From Nakamurella endophytica (lineage in GTDB: Bacteria; Actinomycetota; Actinomycetes; Mycobacteriales; Nakamurellaceae): 64,000 bases of DNA. Shown in pieces: positions 55,089 to 63,975 of the stretch. The translations under genes and the position numbers were made by a program. The stretch spans positions 664,038 through 728,037 of the forward strand of contig NZ_BMNA01000002.1 in assembly GCF_014646215.1 (NCBI RefSeq), read 5' to 3'. A model generated the notes under the pieces. The model was not told the origin of the DNA. It saw only the letters and a list, made by a program, of their open reading frames with translations, and did no database searches. How positions within the stretch are numbered: the stretch's first letter is position 1; each line of letters starts with the position of its first letter.

Positions 55089-56816
55089 TCAGACCGCGAG
55101 CACCGTCGGCACGATCATCGGCCGGCGGCGGTAGGTGTCGCCGACCCAGCGCCCGACGACGCGGCGCACCGCCTGCGCCACCCGGTGGGTGTCGGTGACC
55201 CCGTCGGCCTCGAGCTGGGCGAGCTCCGCCTCGACCAGCGGCACGACCTTGTCCAAGGCGCGGGGGTCGTCGGAGAACCCGCGACCGGACAGGGTCGGTG
55301 ACGCGACGGCCCGGCCGGTGTGCGCGTCGATGGCCACGGTGATCGAGATGAAGCCGCCCTCGCCGAGGATCAGCCGGTCGGACAGGGTGGTCTCGCCGAC
55401 GTCACCCACCGCGTTGCCGTCGACGAACACCATGCCGACGTCGATGTGCCCGGCGATCCGCGCCCGCCGGTCGACCAGGTCCACCACGGTGCCGTCCGGC
55501 GCCAGCACCACCCGGTCCGCCGGCACGCCGGTCAACCCGGCCAACCGCGCCTGCGCCCGCAGGTGCCGCCACTCGCCGTGCACCGGCATGACGTTGCGGG
55601 GCCGCACCGCGTTGTAGAGGAACAGCAGCTCGCCGGCCGACGCGTGCCCCGAGACGTGCACCCGCGCGGTGCCCTGGTGCACGACGGTCACGCCCAGCCG
55701 GGACAGCTCGTTGATCACGGTCCAGACGCTGGTCTCGTTGCCGGGGATCATCGACGACGCCAGGATCACCGTGTCGCCGGACCGCAGCTCGACCGACCGG
55801 TGCTCACCACGGGACATCCGGGACAGCGCCGACAGCGGTTCGCCCTGCGAGCCCGTCGAGATGAGCAGCACCTGGTCCGGCGGCAGCTCCAACACCTTGT
55901 CCAGGGCCCGCACCAGCCCGTCGGGTACCGACAGCAGCCCGAGCTCCTGGGCGATCTGCATGTTGCGCACCATGGACCGCCCGACGAACGCAACCTTGCG
56001 GCCGTAGCGGTGGGCGGCGTCGAGCATCTGCTGGACCCGGTGCACGTGCGACGCGAACGACGCGACGATCACCCGCTGGCTCGCCGAACGGATGTGGGCG
56101 TCGAGCACCGGGCCGATCTCCCGCTCCGGCGCCACGAACCCGGGTACCTCGGCGTTGGTGGAGTCGACCAGGAACAGGTCCACGCCCTCGTCGCCCAGCC
56201 GGGCGAAGCCGCCGAGGTCGGTCAGCCGGCCGTCCAGCGGCAGCTGGTCCAGCTTGATGTCCCCGGTGTGCAGCACGGTGCCCGCCGGCGTCCGGATCGC
56301 CACCGCCAGCGCGTCGGGGATGGAGTGGTTGACGGCGAAGAACTCGAGGTCCCAGGCGCCCGCCCGGCGGCGGTTGCCCTCGGCGACCACCTCGAGCTTC
56401 GGAGTGATCCGGTGTTCCCGGCACTTGGCCGCGATCAGGGCCAGCGAGAACCGCGCGCCGATCACCGGCAGGTCCGGCCGCAGCCGCAGCAACCACGGCA
56501 GCGCGCCGATGTGGTCCTCGTGGCCGTGGGTGATGACCACGGCGTCGATGTCGGCGACCCGGTCCTCGACCAGCCGCAGGTCCGGCAGGATCAGATCGAC
56601 CCCGGGCTGGGCGTCCTCCGGGAACAGCACGCCGCAGTCGACGACCAGCAGCCGGCCGTCGTACTCGAAGACCGTCATGTTGCGGCCGATCTCGCCGATG
56701 CCGCCGAGCGCCACGACGCGGAGCGCGCCGCGCCGTAGCTGCGGCGGCGGTCCCGGCTCCTCGGTGCGCGCCGGCCCGCCGTTGCGCTGCGCGCCGCCGT
56801 TTCGTGGTTGGTTCAC
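55089..56816 (-). CDS. rnj: Ribonuclease J
   Basis: A 575-residue metallo-beta-lactamase/beta-CASP nuclease with endo- and 5'-exonuclease activity in mRNA decay and rRNA maturation. Signatures are LGGIGEIGRNM (39-48), the zinc motif HGHEDHIG (97-104), HTGDIKLD, the beta-CASP section with STGSQGEP, and HVSGHA. A short Pro/Gly-rich N-terminal tail of about 30 residues is common in actinobacteria. The GTG start overlaps the dapA stop (GTGA), so the two are coupled, as in mycobacteria where dapA and rnj are adjacent. Confidence 0.94.
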   Translation of the reverse strand: MNQPRNGGAQRNGGPARTEEPGPPPQLRRGALRVVALGGIGEIGRNMTVFEYDGRLLVVDCGVLFPEDAQPGVDLILPDLRLVEDRVADIDAVVITHGHEDHIGALPWLLRLRPDLPVIGARFSLALIAAKCREHRITPKLEVVAEGNRRRAGAWDLEFFAVNHSIPDALAVAIRTPAGTVLHTGDIKLDQLPLDGRLTDLGGFARLGDEGVDLFLVDSTNAEVPGFVAPEREIGPVLDAHIRSASQRVIVASFASHVHRVQQMLDAAHRYGRKVAFVGRSMVRNMQIAQELGLLSVPDGLVRALDKVLELPPDQVLLISTGSQGEPLSALSRMSRGEHRSVELRSGDTVILASSMIPGNETSVWTVINELSRLGVTVVHQGTARVHVSGHASAGELLFLYNAVRPRNVMPVHGEWRHLRAQARLAGLTGVPADRVVLAPDGTVVDLVDRRARIAGHIDVGMVFVDGNAVGDVGETTLSDRLILGEGGFISITVAIDAHTGRAVASPTLSGRGFSDDPRALDKVVPLVEAELAQLEADGVTDTHRVAQAVRRVVGRWVGDTYRRRPMIVPTVLAV

Positions 56817-57736
56817 CGCAGGGGTCCGATCTCGTCGAGGTCGCGGGCGATCTGGTCGGTCTGTTCCGGTGTCGCCGGGATCTGCGGCAGCCGCGGGTCG
56901 CCGACGCCGAAGCCGGACAGCCGCAGCGCCGCCTTGGCGAAGACCAGGCCGGCGCCGCCGCCGGTCCGGGACATGGCCAGGTGCGCGGGCAGCAGGGTTT
57001 CGTGCAGCCGGCGCGCTGTCGCGTAGTCCCCGGCCGCGGCCGCATCGACCAGGGCACGCACGTGCGGGCCGACGACGTGCGAGATGACGCTGACCACCCC
57101 GACCGCGCCGACGCTCATCCACGGCAGCGTCAACGGGTCGTCCCCGGAGTAGTACGTCAGGTCGGACTGCGCGATGACGGTGGAGCCGGCCAGCAGGTCG
57201 CCCTTGGCGTCCTTGACGGCCGTGATCCGCGGGTGCTCGGCGAGCCGCAGCAGGGTCTCCGGCGCGATGGCCACGACCGACCGGGCGGGGATGTCGTAGA
57301 GCATCACGGGCAGCCCGGTGGCGTCGGCGACCGCGGCGAAGTGCGCGAGCAGGCCGGCCTGCTGCGGCCGCGAGTAGTACGGCGTCACGACGAGAAGGCC
57401 GTGCGCACCGGCCTTCTCCGCCTGCCGCGCCAACTCGGCGGAGTGGGCGGTGTCGTAGGTGCCGACCCCGGCGACGACGGTGACCCGGTCCCCCACCGCC
57501 TCGAGCGTGGCCCGCAGGACCGCGACCTTCTCGGCGTCGGACGTCGTCGGCGACTCGCCGGTCGTCCCGTTCACCACCAGGCCGTCGCTGCCGGAGTCCG
57601 CGAGGCGCTCGGCCAGTGCACCGACCGCCGCCAGGTCCAGCTCGCCGGACGCGGTGAACGGGGTGACCATCGCGGTCAGCACGGTGCCGAACGGACGTCC
57701 CGCCCGGCCCGCCGGACCCGCCTGCAACGTCGTCAT
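56813..57736 (-). CDS. dapA: 4-hydroxy-tetrahydrodipicolinate synthase
   Basis: A 307-residue TIM-barrel lyase that condenses pyruvate with aspartate semialdehyde on the way to diaminopimelate and lysine. The Schiff-base lysine is Lys175 (ITAVKDAKGD), with Tyr147 (MLYDIP) and Thr58-Thr59 in GTTGES as the proton relay. Length is normal. ATG start; the stop overlaps the rnj GTG. The 57754-57775 hairpin upstream separates it from the TIGR03085 gene. Confidence 0.94.
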   Translation of the reverse strand: MTTLQAGPAGRAGRPFGTVLTAMVTPFTASGELDLAAVGALAERLADSGSDGLVVNGTTGESPTTSDAEKVAVLRATLEAVGDRVTVVAGVGTYDTAHSAELARQAEKAGAHGLLVVTPYYSRPQQAGLLAHFAAVADATGLPVMLYDIPARSVVAIAPETLLRLAEHPRITAVKDAKGDLLAGSTVIAQSDLTYYSGDDPLTLPWMSVGAVGVVSVISHVVGPHVRALVDAAAAGDYATARRLHETLLPAHLAMSRTGGGAGLVFAKAALRLSGFGVGDPRLPQIPATPEQTDQIARDLDEIGPLR

Positions 57737-57753
57737 GCCCTGAACCTACCGGG

Positions 57754-57775
57754 GGGCACCGCCCGTCCGGTGCCC
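57754..57775 (-). terminator. Hairpin between TIGR03085 gene and dapA
   Basis: GGGCACCG (57754-57761) pairs with CGGTGCCC (57768-57775), loop of six. It lies about 47 bases after the stop of the 57822 gene and just before dapA on the minus strand. Confidence 0.5.
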
Positions 57776-57821
57776 GCCGACCGGCACGCCGCGACCGGGC
57801 CGCGGCCCGCTCCGGCGCGGT

Positions 57822-58460
57822 TCACAGCCCGTGCCGGGCGCTCGTCGCGGCGGCGACCGCGTCCGGTGGGCCCGACAGCTCGACGTCGACGGCGTCGCGC
57901 CCGGTGACCCACAGCACCAGGTCGCCCGGGGCGCCGGTGACGGTGACCACGGGCTCCCGGCGCCGGAGCACGACGGGATCCCCGGCGGCCGGGCCGGTGG
58001 GGACGGCGGTCACGCCGACGGGCGACCGGCGCAGCGCGGTCCGGCCGACGAAGCCGGACAGCACGGTGCGCAGCTCCCGGTCGACGTCCGGAGCCAGCGA
58101 CCGGGGCTGCCAGCCGGGCACGCCCCGGCGGGCGTCTTCGTGGTGGATGAACATCTCGCCGCTGTTGGCCAGCTCGTCGATCGGCCCCCAGCCGAACGGC
58201 GCCCACCGCGGCGGTCCGCCGCGCAGCATTTGGACCTGCTCGGCCCACGGCCGCGTCCGGTAGCCCCGGCTCACCACCTCGGTCCAGCGGTGCAGGGGTG
58301 GGACGAACATGCCCACCGCCGCATCGGGCCGGCGCTCCCGGACCAGCAGGTGGGCGAGCAGATCACCGGTGGTCCAGCCCTCGCACAGCGTCGGCCGGTC
58401 CGGGCCGGTCTCGAGCAGGAGGTCGGCCAGGGCGGCGCGTTCGGTCCGGGCGAGGCTCAC
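57822..58460 (-). CDS. TIGR03085 family metal-binding protein
   Basis: A 212-residue member of the actinobacterial family related to mycothiol-dependent maleylpyruvate isomerase (DinB-like four-helix bundle). Typical elements are TLCEGWTTGDLLAHL near the N-terminus (metal His), a central NSGEMFIHHEDARR with further His ligands, and a C-terminal domain with LWVTGRDAV. Substrate unknown; family members are thought to act in thiol-dependent chemistry. ATG start; 93 bases separate it from the next upstream gene. Confidence 0.82.
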   Translation of the reverse strand: MSLARTERAALADLLLETGPDRPTLCEGWTTGDLLAHLLVRERRPDAAVGMFVPPLHRWTEVVSRGYRTRPWAEQVQMLRGGPPRWAPFGWGPIDELANSGEMFIHHEDARRGVPGWQPRSLAPDVDRELRTVLSGFVGRTALRRSPVGVTAVPTGPAAGDPVVLRRREPVVTVTGAPGDLVLWVTGRDAVDVELSGPPDAVAAATSARHGL

Positions 58461-58480
58461 CCGGCCACCGTAGCCAGTGG

Positions 58481-58520
58481 ACGGTCCGGGCCGGCCCGGC
58501 GGTGCCGGGCCCGACCGTCG
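58481..58520 (-). terminator. Long two-part hairpin after the 58554 gene
   Basis: Outer arms GACGGTC (58481-58487) and GACCGTC (58514-58520); inner arms GGCCCGGC (58494-58501) and GCCGGGCC (58505-58512) with loop GGT. A likely transcription end for the small gene on the minus strand. Confidence 0.6.
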
Positions 58521-58553
58521 AGCGGTCGGACGCCGGACCGCCGGCCGGACGGA

Positions 58554-58868
58554 TCAGGCCTTGGGCGAGATCGGGGCGCCGGAGTCCGCGGAGAGCTCGG
58601 GGTCGTAGGGGCTGCCCGTCGGCGAGCTGTCCAGGTTCGACGGCGGGTTGGCGACCAGCTGGCTGCTGCCCGCGTCGGTATCCGGGGTCTCCTCCAGCCC
58701 GACCGGGTAGACCGAGACGTAGAAGCCGCTCTGGACGTCCTCGGGGAGGCCCTGCTCGACGAGGAAGGCCTTGGCGGCGGCGGCGACGTCCTCCCCGACC
58801 GGCACCGGCAGGTCGAAGGCGTGCCCGGAGGACAGGTTGGTCAGGGCGTGCGTGGAACTGACTGGCAT
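58554..58868 (-). CDS. Small hypothetical protein
   Basis: A 104-residue acidic protein without signal peptide or membrane span. Residues about 15-55 look folded (HAFDLPVPVGEDVAAAAKAFLVEQGL then GFYVSVYPVG). The second half is a Ser/Pro/Asp-rich tail likely to be disordered. GAGAGAC precedes the ATG. No family recognised. A strong hairpin follows it and a separate upstream spacer isolates it, so it is probably monocistronic. Confidence 0.55.
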   Translation of the reverse strand: MPVSSTHALTNLSSGHAFDLPVPVGEDVAAAAKAFLVEQGLPEDVQSGFYVSVYPVGLEETPDTDAGSSQLVANPPSNLDSSPTGSPYDPELSADSGAPISPKA

Positions 58869-58952
58869 GGGCGTCTCTCTGCTCGGCGGATGGACGCTGC
58901 ATCCTTACCCGGGCTCCGAGCGTGTCACACCTGGCCCAGCCGGGACGGCCCG

Positions 58953-60665
58953 TCAGTGGCCCACGGCCCGCTCGGCGTGCGCCCCGGTCAGCGACCGCAC
59001 CTCCATCTCCGCCCACTTGGCGTCGTCGCGTTCCCGACTGGTCAGCGTGCCGAGGACGGCGAACAGGAAGCCCAGCGGGATCGAGACCAGGCCCGGGTTG
59101 GTCAGCGGGAACCAGTGGAAGTCGATCGACGGGTCGGTGAACAGGCTGGCGGCCTTGCCGGTGGTGGCGTTCACCGCGCCGCCGGAGACGTTGGGCGAGA
59201 ACACCAGCAGCACCAGGGCGGACAGCAGTCCCCCGTAGATGCCCCAGGTCGCGCCGCGGGTGTTGAACCGGCGCCAGAACAGCGACAGCAGGATGGACGG
59301 CAGGTTCGCCGAGGCGGCGATCGCGAAGGCCAGTGCGACCAGGAACGCGACGTTCAGGCTCTGCGCCGGGATGGCCAGTGCGATGGACACGGCGCCGATC
59401 ACGACGGCCGAGATGCGCCCCACGCGCACCTCCTCGGCGTCGGTCGCCCGCCCGCGGCGGATCACGTTGGCGTACAGGTCGTGAGCCAGGGACGAGGACG
59501 AGGCCAGCGTCAGCCCCGCCACCACCGCGAGGATGGTGGCGAACGCAACCGCGGCGATGACCGCCAGCATGAACGCCCCGAGGCCGGTGCCCGGCCCGCC
59601 GCCCAGCGCCTCCGCCAGCTGCGGCGCCGCGGTGTTGCCGGCGGCGTTGCGGCTCACGATGTCCTGCTGCTTGAGCAGCGCGGCGGCGCCGAAGCCGATC
59701 ACCAGGGTCATCAGGTAGAAGACGCCGATCAGGCCGATGGCCCAGTTCACCGAGCGCCGGGCGGCCTTGGCGTTGGGGACGGTGTAGAAGCGGATCAGGA
59801 TGTGCGGCAGGCCCGCGGTCCCCAGCACCAGCGCCAGCCCCAGCGAAATGAAGTCCAACTTGGACACCAGGGTCGTCCAGGCGCTGGCCGATTCCTTGCC
59901 GTAGTTCAGTCCCGGCTCGAGAAAGCCCGGCTTGCCTGAGTTGTCGCGCGCCGCGCCGAGCAGCGAGGACAGGTTGAACCCGTACTTGCCGAGCACCCAG
60001 AACGTCATCACGGCGGCGCCGACGATGAGCAGCACGGCCTTAATGATCTGCACCCAGGTGGTGCCCTTCATGCCGCCGAACACGACGTAGACGACCATCA
60101 GCACGCCGACACCGGCGATCACCAGGTTCTTGGCCCCCGGCGAGGTGATGCCCAGCAGCAGGGCGACGAGCGTTCCGGCGCCGACCATCTGGGCCAGCAG
60201 GTAGAAGATCGACACCACCACGGTGGAGATGGACGCAGCGGTGCGGACCGGACGCTGCCGCATCCGGAAGCTCAGCACGTCGGCCATCGTGTACTTGCCG
60301 GTGTTCCGCATCAGCTCGGCGACCAGCAGCAGAGCCACCAGCCAGGCCACCAGGAAGCCGATCGAGTACAGGAAACCGTCGTACCCGTACAGCGCGATCA
60401 ACCCGGCGATGCCGAGGAACGAAGCGGCGGACATGTAGTCGCCGCCGATGGCCAGGCCGTTCTGGAAGCCGGTGAAGGACCGCCCGCCGGCGTAGAAGTC
60501 GGCCGCGGTGCGGTTGTGCCGGCTGGCCCAGACGGTCACCCCCAGGGTGATCGCCACGAAGGCGGCGAAGAGCACGATGGTCAGCGTCTGGTGACCCGAG
60601 GCGGGCTCGTCGGCGGCCAGCGTGCCTGCGGGAACACCGGTTCCCGCGGTCAGCAGGGCGTTCAC
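58953..60665 (-). CDS. Sodium/solute symporter, acetate permease (ActP) type
   Basis: A 570-residue SSS-family transporter with about 13 membrane spans, for uptake of acetate, pyruvate or a related monocarboxylate with sodium or protons. Landmarks are DFYAGGRSFTGFQNGLAIGGDYMSAASFLG (near 57; shown in the family as the sodium-site region), GLPHILIRFYTVPNAKAARRS and a late ASSSSLAHDLY. The GTG start overlaps the DUF485 stop (GTGA), the usual pairing of ActP with a DUF485 partner. Confidence 0.88.
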   Translation of the reverse strand: MNALLTAGTGVPAGTLAADEPASGHQTLTIVLFAAFVAITLGVTVWASRHNRTAADFYAGGRSFTGFQNGLAIGGDYMSAASFLGIAGLIALYGYDGFLYSIGFLVAWLVALLLVAELMRNTGKYTMADVLSFRMRQRPVRTAASISTVVVSIFYLLAQMVGAGTLVALLLGITSPGAKNLVIAGVGVLMVVYVVFGGMKGTTWVQIIKAVLLIVGAAVMTFWVLGKYGFNLSSLLGAARDNSGKPGFLEPGLNYGKESASAWTTLVSKLDFISLGLALVLGTAGLPHILIRFYTVPNAKAARRSVNWAIGLIGVFYLMTLVIGFGAAALLKQQDIVSRNAAGNTAAPQLAEALGGGPGTGLGAFMLAVIAAVAFATILAVVAGLTLASSSSLAHDLYANVIRRGRATDAEEVRVGRISAVVIGAVSIALAIPAQSLNVAFLVALAFAIAASANLPSILLSLFWRRFNTRGATWGIYGGLLSALVLLVFSPNVSGGAVNATTGKAASLFTDPSIDFHWFPLTNPGLVSIPLGFLFAVLGTLTSRERDDAKWAEMEVRSLTGAHAERAVGH

Positions 60666-61000
60666 CGGGCACCGTCCTCGATCTCGTCGCGCAGCTGGTC
60701 GGCCAGCGGGTCGACCCGGCGGTTCGCCCGGCGTGAGTAGGCGATCGCGATGAGGAACGTCGAGACGAACTGCAGCAGGCCGAAGATCAGCCCGATGGTG
60801 ACGTTGCCGAACACCTTGACGTTCATGAAGCCGCGTGCGTAGGCAGCGCAGACGACGTACAGCAGGTACCAGGCCAGAAAGGCCACGGTCACCGGGAACA
60901 CCCAGCTGCGCACCGCGTGGCGCAGTCGTGCGAACTCCGGCCCGGCCTGGACGGTCTCCCAGTCCGGGGCGGCGCGGTGGGTGACGAGTGGATCGGCCAT
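60662..61000 (-). CDS. DUF485 domain membrane protein
   Basis: A 112-residue protein with two membrane spans (about 38-58 and 70-92) and the DUF485 landmarks FLAWYLLYVV and FGNVTIGLIFGLLQFVSTF. It is the standard small partner encoded before acetate-type symporters (YjcH-like). The ATG at 61000 follows AAAGGAGC at good spacing; an upstream ATG adds 16 residues and no ribosome site. Confidence 0.88.
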   Translation of the reverse strand: MADPLVTHRAAPDWETVQAGPEFARLRHAVRSWVFPVTVAFLAWYLLYVVCAAYARGFMNVKVFGNVTIGLIFGLLQFVSTFLIAIAYSRRANRRVDPLADQLRDEIEDGAR

Positions 61001-61066
61001 CGGAGCTCCTTTGCACCGGGCGAAGCCGCACGGCATGACCTGCGCCACACCGGTCGAACGCCCGTC

Positions 61067-61095
61067 ACGGTAAACACCCGGTCAAGGACGGTCAA
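61067..61095 (-). promoter_or_regulatory. Promoter of the DUF485-symporter operon
   Basis: Reading leftward, -35 TTGACC (61095-61090), 17-base spacer and -10 TACCGT (61072-61067). TTGACCG is repeated inside the spacer, giving two direct copies ten bases apart that could be a regulator site. The remaining spacer 61096-61333 toward thyX shows no gene; it is Arg/Pro-biased GC-rich sequence. Confidence 0.5.
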
Positions 61096-61333
61096 CGACC
61101 GCCGCGTGTGTCGCGGCGGGCGTCAGCGCACTCCGGGTGCCGACGCGGATCCGGAGGAGGCCGCCCGGCGCTGCCGGCAGCGCCGGGACGCGGCCGCGCC
61201 CGTGCGCGTCCGCGCCACTGCGCGACCGGCCGCCGACCGGGTCGCCGTCCGGCACCGGGCGCCGAGAAGCGCGGGCCCTGTCCGCGGGCCTGTCGACGCG
61301 TCCGGCTCGGCCGGCTCGGTGACCTCGGCCGGC

Positions 61334-62185
61334 TCAGCCCTCGCCGACCAGCGGCGACGCGGCCATGGTGGTGCCGTCCAGGAGCGAGCTGATCCGGAAG
61401 TCCGCGAACACGTTCGGCGCCTCGGCGCGCAGCAGCTCCAGGATCCGCACGGCCAGCGACCGGATCTCGACGTCCACGGAGTCCGTGCCCCGCATCCCGA
61501 CGAAGTGACGCCACGCGCGCAGGTTGCCGGTCACCACGGCGGCCGTCTCGGTCGCCGCCGGGAGCACCGCCTGGGCGGCCTGCCGCGCCTGCTTGCGGGC
61601 CAGGGTGCCGTCGGGCGCGTCGACGGCCCGCTCCTGCAGCGTCCGGAGCAGCCGTCGCTGCGCCTGTGCGGCGAGTTCGGTGGCCGCCCGGAAGTCCTCG
61701 CTGGCAACGCCTTCCGCGGCCACGGCCGGCGGCACCACGGCCGGCAGCCCGGCGTCCGGCACGTACCGCGGCGACAGCTCGGACACCGACAGATGCCGGT
61801 GGCGCAGCAGCTCGTGGGTCACTCCGCGGGAGATCCGGCGCAGGTAGAACGTCGCGCTCGCGTGCTCGAGCACCGACAGGTGTCCGACCTGCAGGATGTG
61901 CGCGAGGTATCCGGCGTTGCTGGCCGTCGCCGCCACCGGTTTGTCGAACGACTGGTAGCAGGCGCGCCCGGCGAACTCGGCCAGCGCCTGGCCGCCCTCG
62001 GCGTCGGTGTCGAACTCCAGGTCCGCCGGCGGGACGAACCGCGTCACCCCGACCAGGGTGACCCACGGACCGGTAGGAGCCGGAGCGGCCAGCGCGGACC
62101 CCCGCTGGTCGGCGACGGCACCGCCGGGCACGGACGGCGCCGTGGCGCCGTCCGTGGCGGTGGACGCGACGTCGGGACCGGGCAT
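61334..62185 (-). CDS. thyX: Flavin-dependent thymidylate synthase
   Basis: A 283-residue FAD enzyme that methylates dUMP to dTMP using methylenetetrahydrofolate and NADPH. The diagnostic RHRX7S motif is present as RHRHLSVSELS (residues 128-138), followed by PRY. The first 40 residues are a low-complexity Ala/Pro extension. AGGATGG stands before the ATG. In mycobacteria thyX lies close to dapA; here about 3.6 kb of other genes lie between them. Confidence 0.94.
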   Translation of the reverse strand: MPGPDVASTATDGATAPSVPGGAVADQRGSALAAPAPTGPWVTLVGVTRFVPPADLEFDTDAEGGQALAEFAGRACYQSFDKPVAATASNAGYLAHILQVGHLSVLEHASATFYLRRISRGVTHELLRHRHLSVSELSPRYVPDAGLPAVVPPAVAAEGVASEDFRAATELAAQAQRRLLRTLQERAVDAPDGTLARKQARQAAQAVLPAATETAAVVTGNLRAWRHFVGMRGTDSVDVEIRSLAVRILELLRAEAPNVFADFRISSLLDGTTMAASPLVGEG

Positions 62186-62293
62186 CAGCCCATCCTAGGA
62201 AGCGCCGGGCGACCGTCCGGGCATCGCCACGGACAGGACCACGGACACGGAGCCGGACACGCCCCGAAGCCGGCACTGCCGTGATGTCGCGGC

Positions 62294-62323
62294 GATGTCA
62301 CATCGGCTCTTGCGTGACGTCAC
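62294..62323 (+). promoter_or_regulatory. Tandem palindromes before the ribbon-helix-helix gene
   Basis: GATGTCACATC (62294-62304) and GTGACGTCAC (62314-62323) are both perfect palindromes sharing GTCAC/GTGAC halves. A related GTGATGTC sits at 62281. They lie 22-51 bases before the start, a natural place for autorepression by the DNA-binding product. Confidence 0.5.
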
Positions 62324-62344
62324 CTGTGGTGCCACTCTGGCGTC

Positions 62345-62941
62345 ATGGATCTCTCCCCCCACATCGCATCGCTCCGCGAGGACCTGCTGGCGGCTGCAGC
62401 CGTCGGCGGAGACGACATCCGCCAGGCCGCGACCGTGCTCGGTGCGGCGATCGAGCCGGCCGCCCGGCTCGCGATCATGAGCGCCCTCTCCGAGCTCGCC
62501 GCGGAGGTCACCGACGCGCTCGGCGACACCACCGTCGAGATCCGGCTCGACGGGCGCGACGTCCGGGTGACGGTCGACCGCGGTCGGGCCGCCGACGAGG
62601 ACGAGGACGACACCGACGCCGTCGAGGCGGACGGGGCGGGCTGGCGGGGCCCCGGTCCCCGATTCTCCTGGGAGCAGGGCAGCGACAACCTGCGCCGGGT
62701 CGTCCAGGAGGCCAGCGGCGAGCTGTCCAGGACCACGGTCCGGCTGTGGAACGACCTCAAGGCCCAGGCGGAACGCGCGGCGGCGGACCAGGGCGTGTCG
62801 CTGAACACCTACATCTCCCGGGCGGTGCACGACTCGGTGCGCGGCGCGGTTCCGACCGGACGCAAGGGCGACCAGCCCGGCGACCGCCGGGACCGTCGGG
62901 GCCGCGGTGGCCGCACCGTCACCGGCTACTTCCAGGCCTGA
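62345..62941 (+). CDS. Ribbon-helix-helix (HicB-antitoxin-like) protein
   Basis: A 198-residue protein. Residues 1-75 form a helical/beta region (LREDLLAAAAVGGDDI, then VEIRLDGRDVRVTV), followed by an acidic linker. Residues about 130-165 (WNDLKAQAERAAADQGVSLNTYISRAV) form an Arc/HicB-type ribbon-helix-helix DNA-binding domain. A basic Arg/Gly/Lys tail ends the protein. It is labelled a HicB-family antitoxin by resemblance, but no HicA toxin is next to it. The common partner is a DUF4097 gene as here, so a transcription or envelope-related role is more likely than toxin control. Confidence 0.75.
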   Translation: MDLSPHIASLREDLLAAAAVGGDDIRQAATVLGAAIEPAARLAIMSALSELAAEVTDALGDTTVEIRLDGRDVRVTVDRGRAADEDEDDTDAVEADGAGWRGPGPRFSWEQGSDNLRRVVQEASGELSRTTVRLWNDLKAQAERAAADQGVSLNTYISRAVHDSVRGAVPTGRKGDQPGDRRDRRGRGGRTVTGYFQA

Positions 62942-63051
62942 GATCCGCCGACCCGGTGGGGAACGCCACCGGGTCCGTGCCCGTTGCGGGCACCCCGCCG
63001 GTTCCCCGGCGTCCCCAGCACCTCCCACCGACCCGAGTCGAGGTCCCCTCC

Positions 63052-63975
63052 GTGTACACCTACCTGACCCCCGAACCGCTCACCGTCGAGATCCGCAACG
63101 CCGCCGGCCAGGTCCACATCGACCTCTCCGACACCACCACCAGCACCGTCGACGTCACCGCCACCGGCGGCCCGCTGGGCTTCCTGGACGACGTCGTCCG
63201 CGCCTTCGGCGGCAACGGCCGCGGGCGCGGCTGGGGCTTCGCCGGCGGCGCCCAGCGCCCCGGCGACCCGGCGTCCGCCGGCGACCCTGCCGATCCCGCG
63301 GACCGGGTGCGCGTCGAGCACACCGCGTCCGGCGAGGACGGCGGCCGGCTGATCGTCGACACCGACCCGGCCAATGCCGGCTGGCGCACCGCCTTCGTCG
63401 TGCGGGTGACGGCACCGGCGCACTCCAGCGTCCGCGTCCAGAGCCACTCCGCCGACGTCACCGTCACCGGCCCGGCGGACCGGGTGGAGATCAGGACCGC
63501 CTCCGGTGACGTCCGGCTGACCGAGGCGCGGTCCGACCTGGCCGCGCACACCGCCTCCGGCGACGTCCACGTCGACCGCGCCGGCGGCTCGGTCGACGTG
63601 CGCAGCGCGTCCGGCACGTTGCACGTCGGCGAGGTCGCCGGCGACGCCCTCGTCCGCGCGACCTCGGGGAACGTGCACGTCGGGCCGGCCGACGGCGACG
63701 TCTCCGTGCGCAGCGTGTCCGGTGACGTCCGGATCACCGACGTCGGCGGCGGTCGCACCGAGGTCGACTCGGTGAGCGGCGACGTCGAGATCGGCGTCCG
63801 GCAGGGCACGCGGGCCTCGCTGAACCTGTCCACGCTGAGCGGGTCGACCGACACCGAGTTCGAGGTCAGCGACACCGCGCCGGACGGTGACGCCCCGCTG
63901 CTGGAGATCCGGGTCCGCACCACCTCGGGCGACATCCGGCTGCACCGGGCCGCCCACCTGGCGGCCTCCCGCTGA
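63052..63975 (+). CDS. DUF4097 family beta-strand repeat protein
   Basis: A 307-residue protein of regularly spaced short strands. The motif SGDV and variants recurs about every 19 residues from about 150 onwards (TASGDVRL, TASGDVHV, SASGTLHV, TSGNVHV, VSGDVRI, VSGDVEI, TSGDIRL). This is the hallmark of DUF4097/adhesin-like right-handed beta-solenoids. No signal peptide is visible, so it is probably cytoplasmic or peripheral. The GTG at 63052 follows GAGG at eight bases. It lies 110 bases after the ribbon-helix-helix gene and is likely cotranscribed. Confidence 0.78.
   Translation: MYTYLTPEPLTVEIRNAAGQVHIDLSDTTTSTVDVTATGGPLGFLDDVVRAFGGNGRGRGWGFAGGAQRPGDPASAGDPADPADRVRVEHTASGEDGGRLIVDTDPANAGWRTAFVVRVTAPAHSSVRVQSHSADVTVTGPADRVEIRTASGDVRLTEARSDLAAHTASGDVHVDRAGGSVDVRSASGTLHVGEVAGDALVRATSGNVHVGPADGDVSVRSVSGDVRITDVGGGRTEVDSVSGDVEIGVRQGTRASLNLSTLSGSTDTEFEVSDTAPDGDAPLLEIRVRTTSGDIRLHRAAHLAASR

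Noticed and set aside
62345..63975. HicAB toxin-antitoxin module
   Set aside because: Only the RHH-bearing protein resembles HicB; no HicA-like toxin gene is adjacent and the partner is a DUF4097 protein.
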